From: JAAYHC01 sp964483175
Lineage (GTDB): Bacteria; Bacillota; UBA5301
Assembly: GCA_964483175.1 (NCBI GenBank)
Contig: CAZAAT010000015.1
Span: 1-38,778 of the forward strand
Length of the DNA stretch: 38,778 bases
Direction of reading: 5' to 3'
Shown here: positions 16,933 to 24,475 of the stretch, piece by piece
Numbering within the stretch: the stretch's first letter is position 1
Layout: every line of letters starts with the position of its first letter
Notes under the pieces: generated by a model
Told to the model about the DNA's origin: nothing
The model's input: only the letters and a program-made list of their open reading frames with translations
The model's database searches: none
Made by a program: the position numbers and the translations under genes

Positions 16933-17847
16933 TTACTGCTCTACCAAGCTATAAACCTGATGAAGTTGGTTAACGTTTATTCGGTGCAGACTAGGGTCAA
17001 TCCGCTTAACCAATCCGGTTAACACCTGGCCCGGACCCACCTCGATCACGGTATCAACTCCGGCTTTACTTAGCCAAGTCACGGTCTCCGTCCACTTGAC
17101 CGGTTCGGTTAATTGATTGAGTAAGGCTCCGCGAACCTCAGCTGGCTTACTGAGCTTGCAGCCGGTCGTAGGCGAGACCAGAGGAAGCCGTGGTTCTTGA
17201 AAGTCAAACTCTTTTAATACTGCGGCAAACTCTTGTGCGGCTTCGCCCATCAAAGGCGAATGAAAGGGCCCGCTGACTCCGAGTCGAACCGTTTTGGCGC
17301 CCTTGGCAAATGCAGCCTCGCTAAACTTTTCAATAGCTTCGTCATATCCCGACAACACGGTTTGCTGCGGCGAGTTGCGATTTGCCGGAAAAAGTTGGTC
17401 AGATAGGTCGAGCTGAACAAGCAAATCTTGGAGCTCCGAGTAATCTAAACCCATTACCGCCACCATGCCACCGGAAATTTTCCGAGCAGCAGCCGCCATA
17501 ATCGTTCCCCGTTCTTTAACTAGTTGCAACACCTCAGGCAAGCCTAGCACTCCCGCGGCATAAAGTGCAGAATATTCACCGAGGCTATGGCCGGTGACAT
17601 AGCCGGCCTGCACCCGCTCGGGAATACACTCCCATAAGGCTGCCGAGACTGTCACAATTGCCGGTTGAGCATACTCGGTTTGATCTAACACCGCCTGATC
17701 ATCTCCAAAACAAACCTTCAAAAGGTCAGGGATAACTGTTTGAGCCAGATCAAATACTCGCCTGGCGACTTCTGACTCCGCATAGAGGTCTTCACCCATG
17801 TGGACCCGTTGACTACCTTGTCCTGGGAAAAGGAAAGCCTTATTCAT
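16933..17847 (-). CDS. fabD: Malonyl-CoA:ACP transacylase
   Basis: 304 residues. It transfers malonyl from CoA to ACP. FPGQGSQ (7-13) shapes the oxyanion hole, the nucleophile is S88 in GHSLGEYSA, and H196 in GPFHSPLM is the partner base. Start ATG 17847 (MNKAFLFPGQG) has GAGGGG 8 bases upstream and overlaps the fabH stop by 8 bases; the ATG at 17865 would add six residues not seen in the family. Confidence 0.97.
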   Translation of the reverse strand: MNKAFLFPGQGSQRVHMGEDLYAESEVARRVFDLAQTVIPDLLKVCFGDDQAVLDQTEYAQPAIVTVSAALWECIPERVQAGYVTGHSLGEYSALYAAGVLGLPEVLQLVKERGTIMAAAARKISGGMVAVMGLDYSELQDLLVQLDLSDQLFPANRNSPQQTVLSGYDEAIEKFSEAAFAKGAKTVRLGVSGPFHSPLMGEAAQEFAAVLKEFDFQEPRLPLVSPTTGCKLSKPAEVRGALLNQLTEPVKWTETVTWLSKAGVDTVIEVGPGQVLTGLVKRIDPSLHRINVNQLHQVYSLVEQ

Positions 17848-18847
17848 TCGATTGTCCCCTCTCATACCATTTTAAGACGACGCTTCCCCAGGTCAAGCCA
17901 GCTCCAAAACCGACTAACAGGATGTTATCCCCGTCGTGTAGCCGTCCGGATTCGACCGCCTCAGCCAGTGCAATGCCGATAGAAGCAGCTGAAGTGTTGC
18001 CGTATTTATCAACATTAAGAAAGACCTGCTCCAGCGGGACACCCATGCGATGTAAAGAAGAGTCGATGATCCGGATATTAGCTTGGTGCGGGATAAACAG
18101 ATCGATATCCGCCAAGGTTAACCCGGCTTGCTCGATTACCTGTAGAGTAGCCTCCTGCATAACCTTAACTGCAAACTTAAAAACCTCCGGCCCGGCCATT
18201 TTAATGTAATGTTCCCTATTTTCTAGGGTTTCAGCGCTCGCCGGACGTCGACTGCCACCTGCCGGAAGGTGAAGGTGGATGCCGCCTGTACCATCTGAAC
18301 CCAACAACGAACCCAATATGCCATACCCGTGAGGTACACGACTGACAACCGCCGCTGATGCCCCATCGCCAAATAACACACAAGTTCTGCGGTCTTCCCA
18401 ATCCGTCAGCCGAGAAAGGGTGTCAGCGCCAACCACTAGTACATTTTGGTACAACCCGGCTGCAACGAACTGAGCCGCGGTTATTAAGCCATAGACATAG
18501 CCGCTGCAGCCAGCAGACAGGTCGAAAGCCGCCGCATTAGTTGCTCCAAGCGCCGCTTGTACTAAACAAGCGGTCGCCGGGAAAATCATATCCGGAGAAA
18601 TCGTGGCCACAATGATCAGGTCCAGGTCGGCTGCGTTGAGTCTCGCATCTAGCAGAGCCGCCTTGGCCGCTTCGATTGCTAAGTCACTAGTCGCTTGTTC
18701 CGCCGAGGCAATTCGTCGCTCGCTGATTCCGGTACGTGTGATAATCCATTCATCTGAAGTATCGACTAACTGTTCCAATTCCCGATTGGTAATAATCCGC
18801 TCGGGTAGATATTTGCCCAAACCGATGATCCCGGCCGAATAGGTCAA
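17840..18847 (-). CDS. fabH: Beta-ketoacyl-ACP synthase III
   Basis: 335 residues. It starts fatty-acid synthesis by condensing acyl-CoA with malonyl-ACP, and so sets straight or branched primers. The catalytic triad is C114 in SAGCSGYVYG, H254 in HQANIRI and N284 in YGNTSAAS. The start is TTG at 18847, preceded by CAGGAG at 6-7 bases. It sits between plsX and fabD; in B. subtilis fabH is not in the fapR operon. Confidence 0.97.
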   Translation of the reverse strand: MTYSAGIIGLGKYLPERIITNRELEQLVDTSDEWIITRTGISERRIASAEQATSDLAIEAAKAALLDARLNAADLDLIIVATISPDMIFPATACLVQAALGATNAAAFDLSAGCSGYVYGLITAAQFVAAGLYQNVLVVGADTLSRLTDWEDRRTCVLFGDGASAAVVSRVPHGYGILGSLLGSDGTGGIHLHLPAGGSRRPASAETLENREHYIKMAGPEVFKFAVKVMQEATLQVIEQAGLTLADIDLFIPHQANIRIIDSSLHRMGVPLEQVFLNVDKYGNTSAASIGIALAEAVESGRLHDGDNILLVGFGAGLTWGSVVLKWYERGQSNE

Positions 18848-18866
18848 TGATTTCTCCTGCCTTTAG

Positions 18867-19862
18867 TTATAAAGTAATGTTTTGCTTTAACCGATCAATT
18901 AATCCAATTTGTACGCTTTCTTTGGCCACCCGAATAGCGTTCATGATGGCTTTGGCATCCGAACTGCCATGGCTGATAATATAGACCCCATCAATGCCCA
19001 GTAAAACTGCGCCACCAATCTCTGAAACATCTAATCCTTTTTTCAGCGCGTCTAGACGCCCCTTAACAGTTAGGCCGGCACACTTACCGGCAAATCCGGT
19101 AAAAATCTGCTCTTTGAGCATCTGGCCAAACTGTTTCCACATACCTTCAACAAGCTTTAAAACTATATTACCCACAAAACCGTCACAGACGATAACATCT
19201 GCTGTCCCAGCCGGAATATCTCGGCCCTCAATATTACCGATGAAATTTAGGTTATTTGCAGAGCTGAGCAAGTTATGAGCTTCCTTGGCCAGCTCATTGC
19301 CTTTTTCCGGTTCTTCGCCGATATTTAATAGCCCTACCTTCGGATTGGCCACCTTAAGAACCTGGTTCGCATATATACTACCCATTTTTGCAAACTGCAT
19401 TAGCTGGTTTGGCCGGCAATCTGCATTGGCTCCGGCATCTACCAAGAGGGCAAATTTCCTACCAACCGGTAACGGAACTCCGATCGCGGGACGTTCGACA
19501 CCGGAAATCCTACCGATCTTAAAAAGCGCGGCAGCCATAGCAGCCCCAGTATTGCCAGCACTTAAAGCCGCATCCGCTTGCTGTTGTCTTACCAGAACCG
19601 CTGATCTAACAACACCTGAGTTAGGTTTGTTGCGAACAATTTTTCCAGGATGCTCATCCATCCCCACTAGCTCCGGAGCATCATCGATTTCGAGCCGGGA
19701 CTGATCATATTTGCGTCCACGAAGTTTGCTTTCGATTAGAGCTTTTGGTCCACAAAGAATAACCTGTAAATCGGGGAATTTCTCCAGAGCTAGCAATGCT
19801 CCATCAATGTTGATCTCAGGAGCGCGATCCCCGCCCATAGCATCAACTGCAACTCGTACCAT
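18867..19862 (-). CDS. plsX: Phosphate acyltransferase PlsX
   Basis: 331 residues. PlsX interconverts acyl-ACP and acyl-phosphate, the donor used by PlsY to make lysophosphatidic acid. Family motifs: VAVDAMGGDRAPE at the N-terminus, ALSAGNTGA in the middle and CDGFVGNIVLKL towards the C-terminus. It lies directly after fapR, as in Bacillus. It is also the point where the FakA-FakB pathway (genes at 29685-32242) joins, because both make acyl-phosphate. Confidence 0.97.
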   Translation of the reverse strand: MVRVAVDAMGGDRAPEINIDGALLALEKFPDLQVILCGPKALIESKLRGRKYDQSRLEIDDAPELVGMDEHPGKIVRNKPNSGVVRSAVLVRQQQADAALSAGNTGAAMAAALFKIGRISGVERPAIGVPLPVGRKFALLVDAGANADCRPNQLMQFAKMGSIYANQVLKVANPKVGLLNIGEEPEKGNELAKEAHNLLSSANNLNFIGNIEGRDIPAGTADVIVCDGFVGNIVLKLVEGMWKQFGQMLKEQIFTGFAGKCAGLTVKGRLDALKKGLDVSEIGGAVLLGIDGVYIISHGSSDAKAIMNAIRVAKESVQIGLIDRLKQNITL

Positions 19863-19891
19863 GATCTCACCTCTCTTAACTATTGCTTTCC

Positions 19892-20452
19892 TTAACTATT
19901 GCTTTCCATGGAAAAGAGGAGGAATTCTCCTTGAAAGACTTCACGCCCTCGGGCAGTGCTCCGAACATTAATCGTCCGCTTACGCCCGGAGATGCTGGTC
20001 ACTTCGGCTTTGGCTATGATACGCTCACCAACTCGCACCGGGGAAATGTACTTAATAATCGCCGAACCGGTTAAAGCTACCGGTGCATCAACTGTCGCTG
20101 TAGCCAACGAATTAGCCTGAGCAAAAATATGATGACCTCTGATGATCTCAGAATTGGCAAAAGTCATAGACTTATCGGTATCAAGAATTGAAATGCCGGA
20201 ATGATCTAATTCGATTTCGACTAGATCGCCGATAATATCCGTCGAACTAACCGACCGCAACCGGCAATGGGCTTGTTCAGCCACTTGTTTAACTCGCTGC
20301 CGCAACTCGGGCAATCCCAATTCAAGCCGATCTAGGCGTATAGTCTGAATGCTGACGCTAAAATGTTCGGCAAGCTCTTGATCGGTCAAGAAAGGATTGC
20401 TGGCCAGTAGATCCACCAGAGCCTCTTGACGGTTTGCTTTACGCATCTTCAT
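19892..20452 (-). CDS. fapR: Transcription factor FapR, malonyl-CoA-responsive repressor of lipid synthesis
   Basis: About 186 residues. The N-terminal DeoR-type HTH contains FLTDQELAEHFSVSIQTIR followed by LDRLELGLPELRQRVK, near-identical in pattern to B. subtilis FapR. The C-terminal hot-dog domain (about 75-180) includes SEIIRGHHIFAQANSLA, the malonyl-CoA-binding segment. In Bacillus and Staphylococcus, FapR represses fab and pls genes until malonyl-CoA rises. I prefer ATG 20452 (GGGTGA upstream); GTG 20464 lacks a ribosome site and ATG 20446 is also possible. It is the first gene of the plsX-fab operon and probably represses itself through the palindrome at 20473-20491. Confidence 0.96.
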   Translation of the reverse strand: MKMRKANRQEALVDLLASNPFLTDQELAEHFSVSIQTIRLDRLELGLPELRQRVKQVAEQAHCRLRSVSSTDIIGDLVEIELDHSGISILDTDKSMTFANSEIIRGHHIFAQANSLATATVDAPVALTGSAIIKYISPVRVGERIIAKAEVTSISGRKRTINVRSTARGREVFQGEFLLFSMESNS

Positions 20453-20472
20453 CGGAAAAATCACCCGACTAA

Positions 20473-20491
20473 ATTAGTACTTGCTACTAAT
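20473..20491. promoter_or_regulatory. Predicted FapR operator
   Basis: ATTAGTA-cttgc-TACTAAT: two perfect 7-base arms around a 5-base spacer, 21 bases upstream of the chosen fapR start. TTAGTA-type half sites are characteristic of FapR boxes in Bacillus and Staphylococcus (from memory of the family). The position suggests autoregulation and control of the entire plsX-fab operon. Confidence 0.85.
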
Positions 20492-20499
20492 ATCTAGTG

Positions 20500-20517
20500 T
20501 TATTCTAACTCGATCAT
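20500..20517 (-). other. Five-codon ORF with ideal ribosome site ahead of fapR
   Basis: AAGGAGG (20530-20524) is followed 6 bases later by ATG ATC GAG TTA GAA TAA, encoding MIELE. This is the best ribosome site in the region, better than that of fapR itself. It could be a leader peptide, a mark of an older longer gene, or a chance match. It is only relevant if transcription starts upstream of 20530 or reads through the rpmF terminator. Confidence 0.35.
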
Positions 20518-20552
20518 AAAATACCTCCTTGCAAAACAAAAAAAATTCGCCC

Positions 20553-20591
20553 GTAAAATTAAAAGGTGTGAATCATCTTGATCCACACCTT
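20553..20591 (-). terminator. Intrinsic terminator after rpmF
   Basis: AAGGTGTG (20563-20570) pairs with CACACCTT (20584-20591), extended inside by ATCA/TGAT around a short loop. On the minus strand the stem is followed by TTAATTTTA. It lies about 20 bases after the rpmF stop and separates rpmF from the fapR operon. Confidence 0.8.
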
Positions 20592-20610
20592 GGTAAGTAT
20601 CTTATACCTC

Positions 20611-20790
20611 TTATTCAGCCACCTTTACAACCTGTCTCCCGTCGTAATAACCACAGTTTGCACAGGCTCTATGTGGCATCTTCGGCTCATGACACTGCGG
20701 GCAATTTGAAACACTGGGAATACTGGCCTTCCAGTGAGTTCTCCGTTTTGCACCTCTGGTACTAGAATGTTTCCGTTTTGGGTTAGCCAT
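20611..20790 (-). CDS. rpmF: 50S ribosomal protein L32
   Basis: 59 residues beginning MANPKRKHSSTRGAKRRTHW, the standard L32 N-terminus. The zinc-ribbon cysteines are present (CPQC and CANC), so this is the zinc-binding form. ATG 20790 is used because GGGGGTG lies upstream; the longer frame to 20823 adds unrelated residues. Pairing with the upstream DUF177 gene is conserved in many bacteria. Confidence 0.98.
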   Translation of the reverse strand: MANPKRKHSSTRGAKRRTHWKASIPSVSNCPQCHEPKMPHRACANCGYYDGRQVVKVAE

Positions 20791-20833
20791 CAAGTTACAC
20801 CCCCTACTCACACAAAAAATCAAAGTAAATAAA

Positions 20834-21364
20834 TCAATCTTTAGTACTAAAAAGACTCCGGAGAGGCTCTAGGCGAGGATCAACCTCGTCGTCCCGACAA
20901 TTGCACTCGCTTTCGTTACGATTATGTCCACACCGCGGGCAGAGACCCTTACACTCCTCATCGCAGAGCATCTTGATCGGCATACCCACCGCAAGCTCAT
21001 CCTCAACTACTTGCGTCAGATCAAGCGTGGAACCTTCGTATCCATAAACCTGATCTTCATTGTCGAATAATAGCGCGGCCTCATCCTCACCGGGTCGGTT
21101 TTTTTTGTACTCTGCCGAAAACACAAGATCAACCGGATAGTCAAAGGAGCGCAGGCACCGATCACACTGAACTCGCAAACTCGTTACAATCTCGCCTTGC
21201 ACCAACAGATACTTACCGGTATTCGTCACGTCTCCGGAGACCCGAATCGGCTCAGCAAAGCCGCTAACTGCAAAAGGAAAAACCAACGGCAATCGCTGAA
21301 CCTGAAAATCAAAATCAACAGATGCCGCCTTATCCCCGACAATGGTTGAAACATCAATCTTCAC
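20834..21364 (-). CDS. YceD/DUF177 family protein (YlbN)
   Basis: 176 residues. Typical DUF177 layout: a beta-rich N-terminal part, CDRC around residue 68-71, an acidic middle, then the cysteine-rich block CDEECKGLCPRCGHNRNE with a final CNC, likely zinc binding. YceD homologues are linked to 23S rRNA accumulation (reported for plants and E. coli; recalled, not checked here). Start GTG 21364 has GGGAGG upstream. It is co-transcribed with rpmF from the promoter at 21390-21419. Confidence 0.92.
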   Translation of the reverse strand: MKIDVSTIVGDKAASVDFDFQVQRLPLVFPFAVSGFAEPIRVSGDVTNTGKYLLVQGEIVTSLRVQCDRCLRSFDYPVDLVFSAEYKKNRPGEDEAALLFDNEDQVYGYEGSTLDLTQVVEDELAVGMPIKMLCDEECKGLCPRCGHNRNESECNCRDDEVDPRLEPLRSLFSTKD

Positions 21365-21389
21365 GAGGACTTCCTCCCAAACTGGAATA

Positions 21390-21419
21390 ATTATACCTAA
21401 GTGCCCGAGCGCTTGTCAA
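21390..21419 (-). promoter_or_regulatory. SigA-type promoter for DUF177-rpmF
   Basis: TTGACA (21419-21414) and TATAAT (21395-21390) on the minus strand, both perfect consensus hexamers, separated by 18 bases. The site lies right after the stop of the LysM protein gene and about 25 bases before the DUF177 start. Confidence 0.9.
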
Positions 21420-21422
21420 CAG

Positions 21423-22310
21423 CTAGAAATAATCTAGACCTGCTGCTAGCAGGAGCATCCGTTGATGATCCGGATCAACTCTTTGGCTGAGATGAATTTT
21501 GCTACCCCAGAAATGAATGCAAAAGTGTCCAGGAAAATTGTTGGTTATCCGCTTATTTCCATGGGGAAAGCCGTTTATCGAAGCGGCAATTTTCAGTCCG
21601 CGCAGTTCAAAAATCACCGCTCGTCTGCTCCAAGACCATTGTCCCCCATAAATCTCCCTTAACTGCCGAGTATCGTGCTCCGTCAAAGGCTCAATATCTG
21701 CATGCAGGCTGCCCCCTAACCTCACTACCTGCAGAGAAAGACCTGTTAACAGATCTGTAATCTTAGCCTCTTCACCGACTTTAAACAAATGGTTAACCCG
21801 CTCCCACGGAATGATCTGGATATCCCTGGCAGTTGCTTCGCGAAGAAAGAGATCTTTGGGCAGTTTTACTTTAAACCCAACCGGCAGGCGTGTTGGATCC
21901 TTAACCTGGTTGACCCTCACTAGTTCAGTTGCGGCCAAATCAAAACGCCTGGCTACAGACCACAGCGTTTCTCCGGAATCAAGCTGATAAACATGTTCAT
22001 CCAAACTTCGTGCATAACTTAGCAGCCTCTCCCAAGTTTGCCCACCAACAATACCATCAACGACCAGACCGCAATTGTGCTGAAAGATCCGCACCGCCAA
22101 TTCGGTTTCGGAGCCAAAAACACCATCGACCGGTGAGCGATACAAGCCTAATATCCCCAATATTGTTTGTAATTGCTGAACAAGAGAACCGCTAGCCCCC
22201 TGCTTGAGCGTCGGAGGTAATCCAGCCAACACCTCTGGCGACAAAGCAATCAACACTAAACCAACTAATAAAACTGATTTAACAATTCCTCTGCTTCGCA
22301 ACATCCACAT
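21423..22310 (-). CDS. Exported peptidoglycan-binding/LysM protein with unassigned C-terminal domain
   Basis: About 295 residues from ATG 22310. Residues 1-29 form a signal peptide (basic MLRSRG, then VLLVGLVLIALS, cleavage likely after VLA). Residues 33-97 are a PG_binding_1 domain (LKQGASGSLVQQLQ, DGVFGSETELAVRIFQ). Residues 107-151 are a LysM domain (YQLDSGETLWSVARRF). The last 120 residues form a separate domain with VRLGGSLHADIEP, IAASINGFPHG and GHFCIHFWGSKIH; the C264 and flanking histidines suggest a catalytic or metal site, but I cannot name the family. It probably acts at the cell wall or in the spore cortex/coat. The gene overlaps the end of the patatin gene by 32 bases; a longer start at 22340 would break the signal peptide pattern. 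Confidence 0.85.
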   Translation of the reverse strand: MWMLRSRGIVKSVLLVGLVLIALSPEVLAGLPPTLKQGASGSLVQQLQTILGILGLYRSPVDGVFGSETELAVRIFQHNCGLVVDGIVGGQTWERLLSYARSLDEHVYQLDSGETLWSVARRFDLAATELVRVNQVKDPTRLPVGFKVKLPKDLFLREATARDIQIIPWERVNHLFKVGEEAKITDLLTGLSLQVVRLGGSLHADIEPLTEHDTRQLREIYGGQWSWSRRAVIFELRGLKIAASINGFPHGNKRITNNFPGHFCIHFWGSKIHLSQRVDPDHQRMLLLAAGLDYF

Positions 22311-23109
22311 GCTGTTCTCGGCTCCCGTATGACCTGCCAAGCTTATTCAGAGCAGCAAAAATCTCCGGCAATTTCTCCTTCGCAGCGATTCTACCAAGTT
22401 CTATCGTCTGAGCAGCATCAGATAGATCGAAGGGCCGGATGCCACCGACCGGAGGAGCTATTACGACGTCTGCTTGCGCAATCTTGTGTGCATTGGCCTC
22501 CTCTTGCATGATCACAACGCTTTGCAGAATTACATCAATAACCGATTGCACCTTCATCGGGATTACAGCACCGCCGACATCCACCGCAATAACCAAGTCG
22601 GCACCCAGTTTTTTGGCTGCCTCAATCGGAACCTGGTTGCGAATTCCACCATCAACCAAGAGCCGATCATCCAATTTATGCGGCAAGAATACCCCTGGTA
22701 TCGCCGCACTAGCCATCGCCGCTCCGGCAATATCACCGCTAGTTAAAACAAGCTCTTCTCCGGTGGCGATATCAACTGCCACTGCCCCAAATTTGATCTC
22801 GAGGTCTTCTATTTTTTTCTGCCTACATAATAGTTCGAGCAAGTGAAGAAGTTTCTCGGTTTTTAAAAAGCCCATCCGTGGCACGGTTAGATCGACCAAC
22901 TGGTCCCACTTTAACGTCAAAACCAGCTTCGCCAACCAATCCAGATCTCCTCCAGCAGCAAAAATACCACCAACAATAGCTCCGATGCTGGTACCAGTGA
23001 TGATATCCATCGGAACTCCTGCTTCTGCCAAGGTAGCTAATACCCCGATATGAGCTAACCCCCGAGCTGCACCGCCTCCTAAGGCTATGCCTACCTGCGG
23101 TTTTCTCAT
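22279..23109 (-). CDS. Patatin-like phospholipase family protein (YlbK-type)
   Basis: 276 residues, cytosolic by appearance. Patatin/RssA-type serine hydrolase: the oxyanion motif GGGAARG (11-17), nucleophile S41 in GTSIG, and the catalytic aspartate D153 in DGG make the Ser-Asp dyad. Substrate is not predictable; family members release fatty acids from phospholipids or lysophospholipids. Start ATG has AGGTGAGG upstream. Position next to ylbJ and close to DUF177-rpmF matches the B. subtilis ylbJ-ylbK-ylbN-rpmF order. The upstream region of 100 bases is shared with the divergent ylbJ. Confidence 0.93.
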   Translation of the reverse strand: MRKPQVGIALGGGAARGLAHIGVLATLAEAGVPMDIITGTSIGAIVGGIFAAGGDLDWLAKLVLTLKWDQLVDLTVPRMGFLKTEKLLHLLELLCRQKKIEDLEIKFGAVAVDIATGEELVLTSGDIAGAAMASAAIPGVFLPHKLDDRLLVDGGIRNQVPIEAAKKLGADLVIAVDVGGAVIPMKVQSVIDVILQSVVIMQEEANAHKIAQADVVIAPPVGGIRPFDLSDAAQTIELGRIAAKEKLPEIFAALNKLGRSYGSREQHVDVAKQRNC

Positions 23110-23151
23110 TTGAACCTCACCTTTACATACCTGGAAGCGTATGCCCCCATA

Positions 23152-23181
23152 GCATATTCAAACTACCCTGAAAATATAAAT
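23152..23181 (+). promoter_or_regulatory. Possible sigma-E-type promoter for ylbJ
   Basis: GCATATT (23152-23158), a 14-base spacer, then AATATAAA (23173-23180). This resembles the sporulation sigma-E pattern (about xCATATT, 13-14 bases, CATAYANT) with two mismatches in the -10. ylbJ is a mother-cell gene in B. subtilis, so the match is sensible but not proven. No SigA promoter is evident for ylbJ. Confidence 0.4.
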
Positions 23182-23209
23182 AAGCCGACACGAAAGAAGG
23201 AGAGGCAGC

Positions 23210-24457
23210 ATGCACAATCTGCGAAAGCCCGGTAAAACCAGTGCCTATCTATTAGCTCTGCTTGCAGCTTTATTCACCATTGCCGTCGTCCTTTACCCCG
23301 AACAAGCTTATGAGGCTTCGCTTGAAGGGTTAAAATTATGGTGGGATATTGTCTTTCCAGCCCTATTGCCATTCTTTATCATCTCAGAAATCCTGATGGG
23401 TCTCGGTGTAGTGCACTTTATGGGCGCACTACTAGAGCCGTTAATGCAACCGGTATTTCGTGTGCCTGGTGTTGGGGGATTTGTCATGGCCATTGGCCTC
23501 GCCTCCGGCTACCCATTAGGCGCTAAAATCGCCACTAGACTACGTGAACAAAATCTCTGTACCCGAAATCAAGCTGAGCGATTAATCTGTTTCACCAATA
23601 CCGCCGACCCCCTATTCATGGTCGGGGCTGTCGCCGTTGGCATGTTTCACGATGTCCGCCTCGGGTCAACCATCGCCGCAGCCCACTACATCAGCAGTAT
23701 TATGGTCGGGCTGACAATGCGGTTTTGGGGAAACGAAGAGTCTGATACCCGACGGACCAAGACCACCTCAGTTAATCAGAACATTTTCAACCGCGCCCTC
23801 CACGATCTTTACCAAGCCCGCAAAACTGATAGGCGCCCGATCGGCAAGTTATTAGGGGATGCCGTCACCAGCTCCATAAATACCAGCCTATTTATCGCCG
23901 GTTTTATTATCCTCTTTGCCGTACTAGTCAAAATAATGGTCATCACCGGGATTGTAGACCTATTAGCAACACCGATTGCCTGGATATTGCAGCCCTTCGG
24001 CGTCGGCTCGGAAATAGTGTTTCCATTGGTTAGCGGAATCTGTGAAATTGATCTCGGTGCGCACCAGGCAAGCCTAGCACCGGTTGATCTCAAGCTCCAG
24101 CTCATTCTGGTCAGTGCAATCATCGCCTGGAGCGGTCTATCCGTTCACGGTCAGGTTGCGGCAATTATTAGTGCTACAGATATGCGTTATTACCCTTATT
24201 TCTGGTCACGAGTTCTGCATGGGTTTTACGCCGCACTAATCACGTACTTTATTTATGATCCTGCCAAACCTGCCCTAACGACCACACCCCGCTATTGGGA
24301 GCCCTTTAATAACTTCTGGAGCATTAATCTGGAGTTGCTCTCGGCCAGACTGCTCACGGTAGCCAGCGGCCTCCTAATCTTAGGACTTCTAGCAGCAATG
24401 GTGCAAACCGTTAAAAAAGTCGGCGTTGGCTCAAGCAGAAAAGCTAGTCGTTTCTGA
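23210..24457 (+). CDS. ylbJ: Sporulation integral membrane protein YlbJ
   Basis: 415 residues, with about eight hydrophobic segments. The N-terminal part has WWDIVFPALLPFFIISEIL and GLASGYPLGAK, then FTNTADPLFMVGA, all characteristic of YlbJ and the nucleoside-recognition (Gate) domain. YlbJ is required for spore cortex formation in B. subtilis, made in the mother cell, and thought to be a transporter of unknown substrate. ATG has AAGGAG 8 bases upstream. It is one of only two plus-strand genes here; its 3' end overlaps that of the coiled-coil gene by 14 bases, convergent. Confidence 0.95.
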   Translation: MHNLRKPGKTSAYLLALLAALFTIAVVLYPEQAYEASLEGLKLWWDIVFPALLPFFIISEILMGLGVVHFMGALLEPLMQPVFRVPGVGGFVMAIGLASGYPLGAKIATRLREQNLCTRNQAERLICFTNTADPLFMVGAVAVGMFHDVRLGSTIAAAHYISSIMVGLTMRFWGNEESDTRRTKTTSVNQNIFNRALHDLYQARKTDRRPIGKLLGDAVTSSINTSLFIAGFIILFAVLVKIMVITGIVDLLATPIAWILQPFGVGSEIVFPLVSGICEIDLGAHQASLAPVDLKLQLILVSAIIAWSGLSVHGQVAAIISATDMRYYPYFWSRVLHGFYAALITYFIYDPAKPALTTTPRYWEPFNNFWSINLELLSARLLTVASGLLILGLLAAMVQTVKKVGVGSSRKASRF

Positions 24458-24475
24458 GCTTATGGCGACCTTTTT
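24413..24475. terminator. Possible bidirectional terminator in the ylbJ/coiled-coil gene overlap
   Basis: A long interrupted stem: AAAAA/TTTTT, GTCG/CGAC, GCTCA/TGAGC and GAAA/TTTC are nested in order between 24413 and 24475, with internal loops. A T-run follows the stem on each strand (24471-24475 on plus; 24418-24413 on minus). Both genes end inside the stem-loop, so it could stop transcription from both sides. Confidence 0.5.

Noticed and set aside
20492..20519. TTATGA-17-TAGATA promoter overlapping the FapR box
   Set aside because: Only three of six bases match in each hexamer, so I left it out although the location would suit a FapR-controlled promoter.
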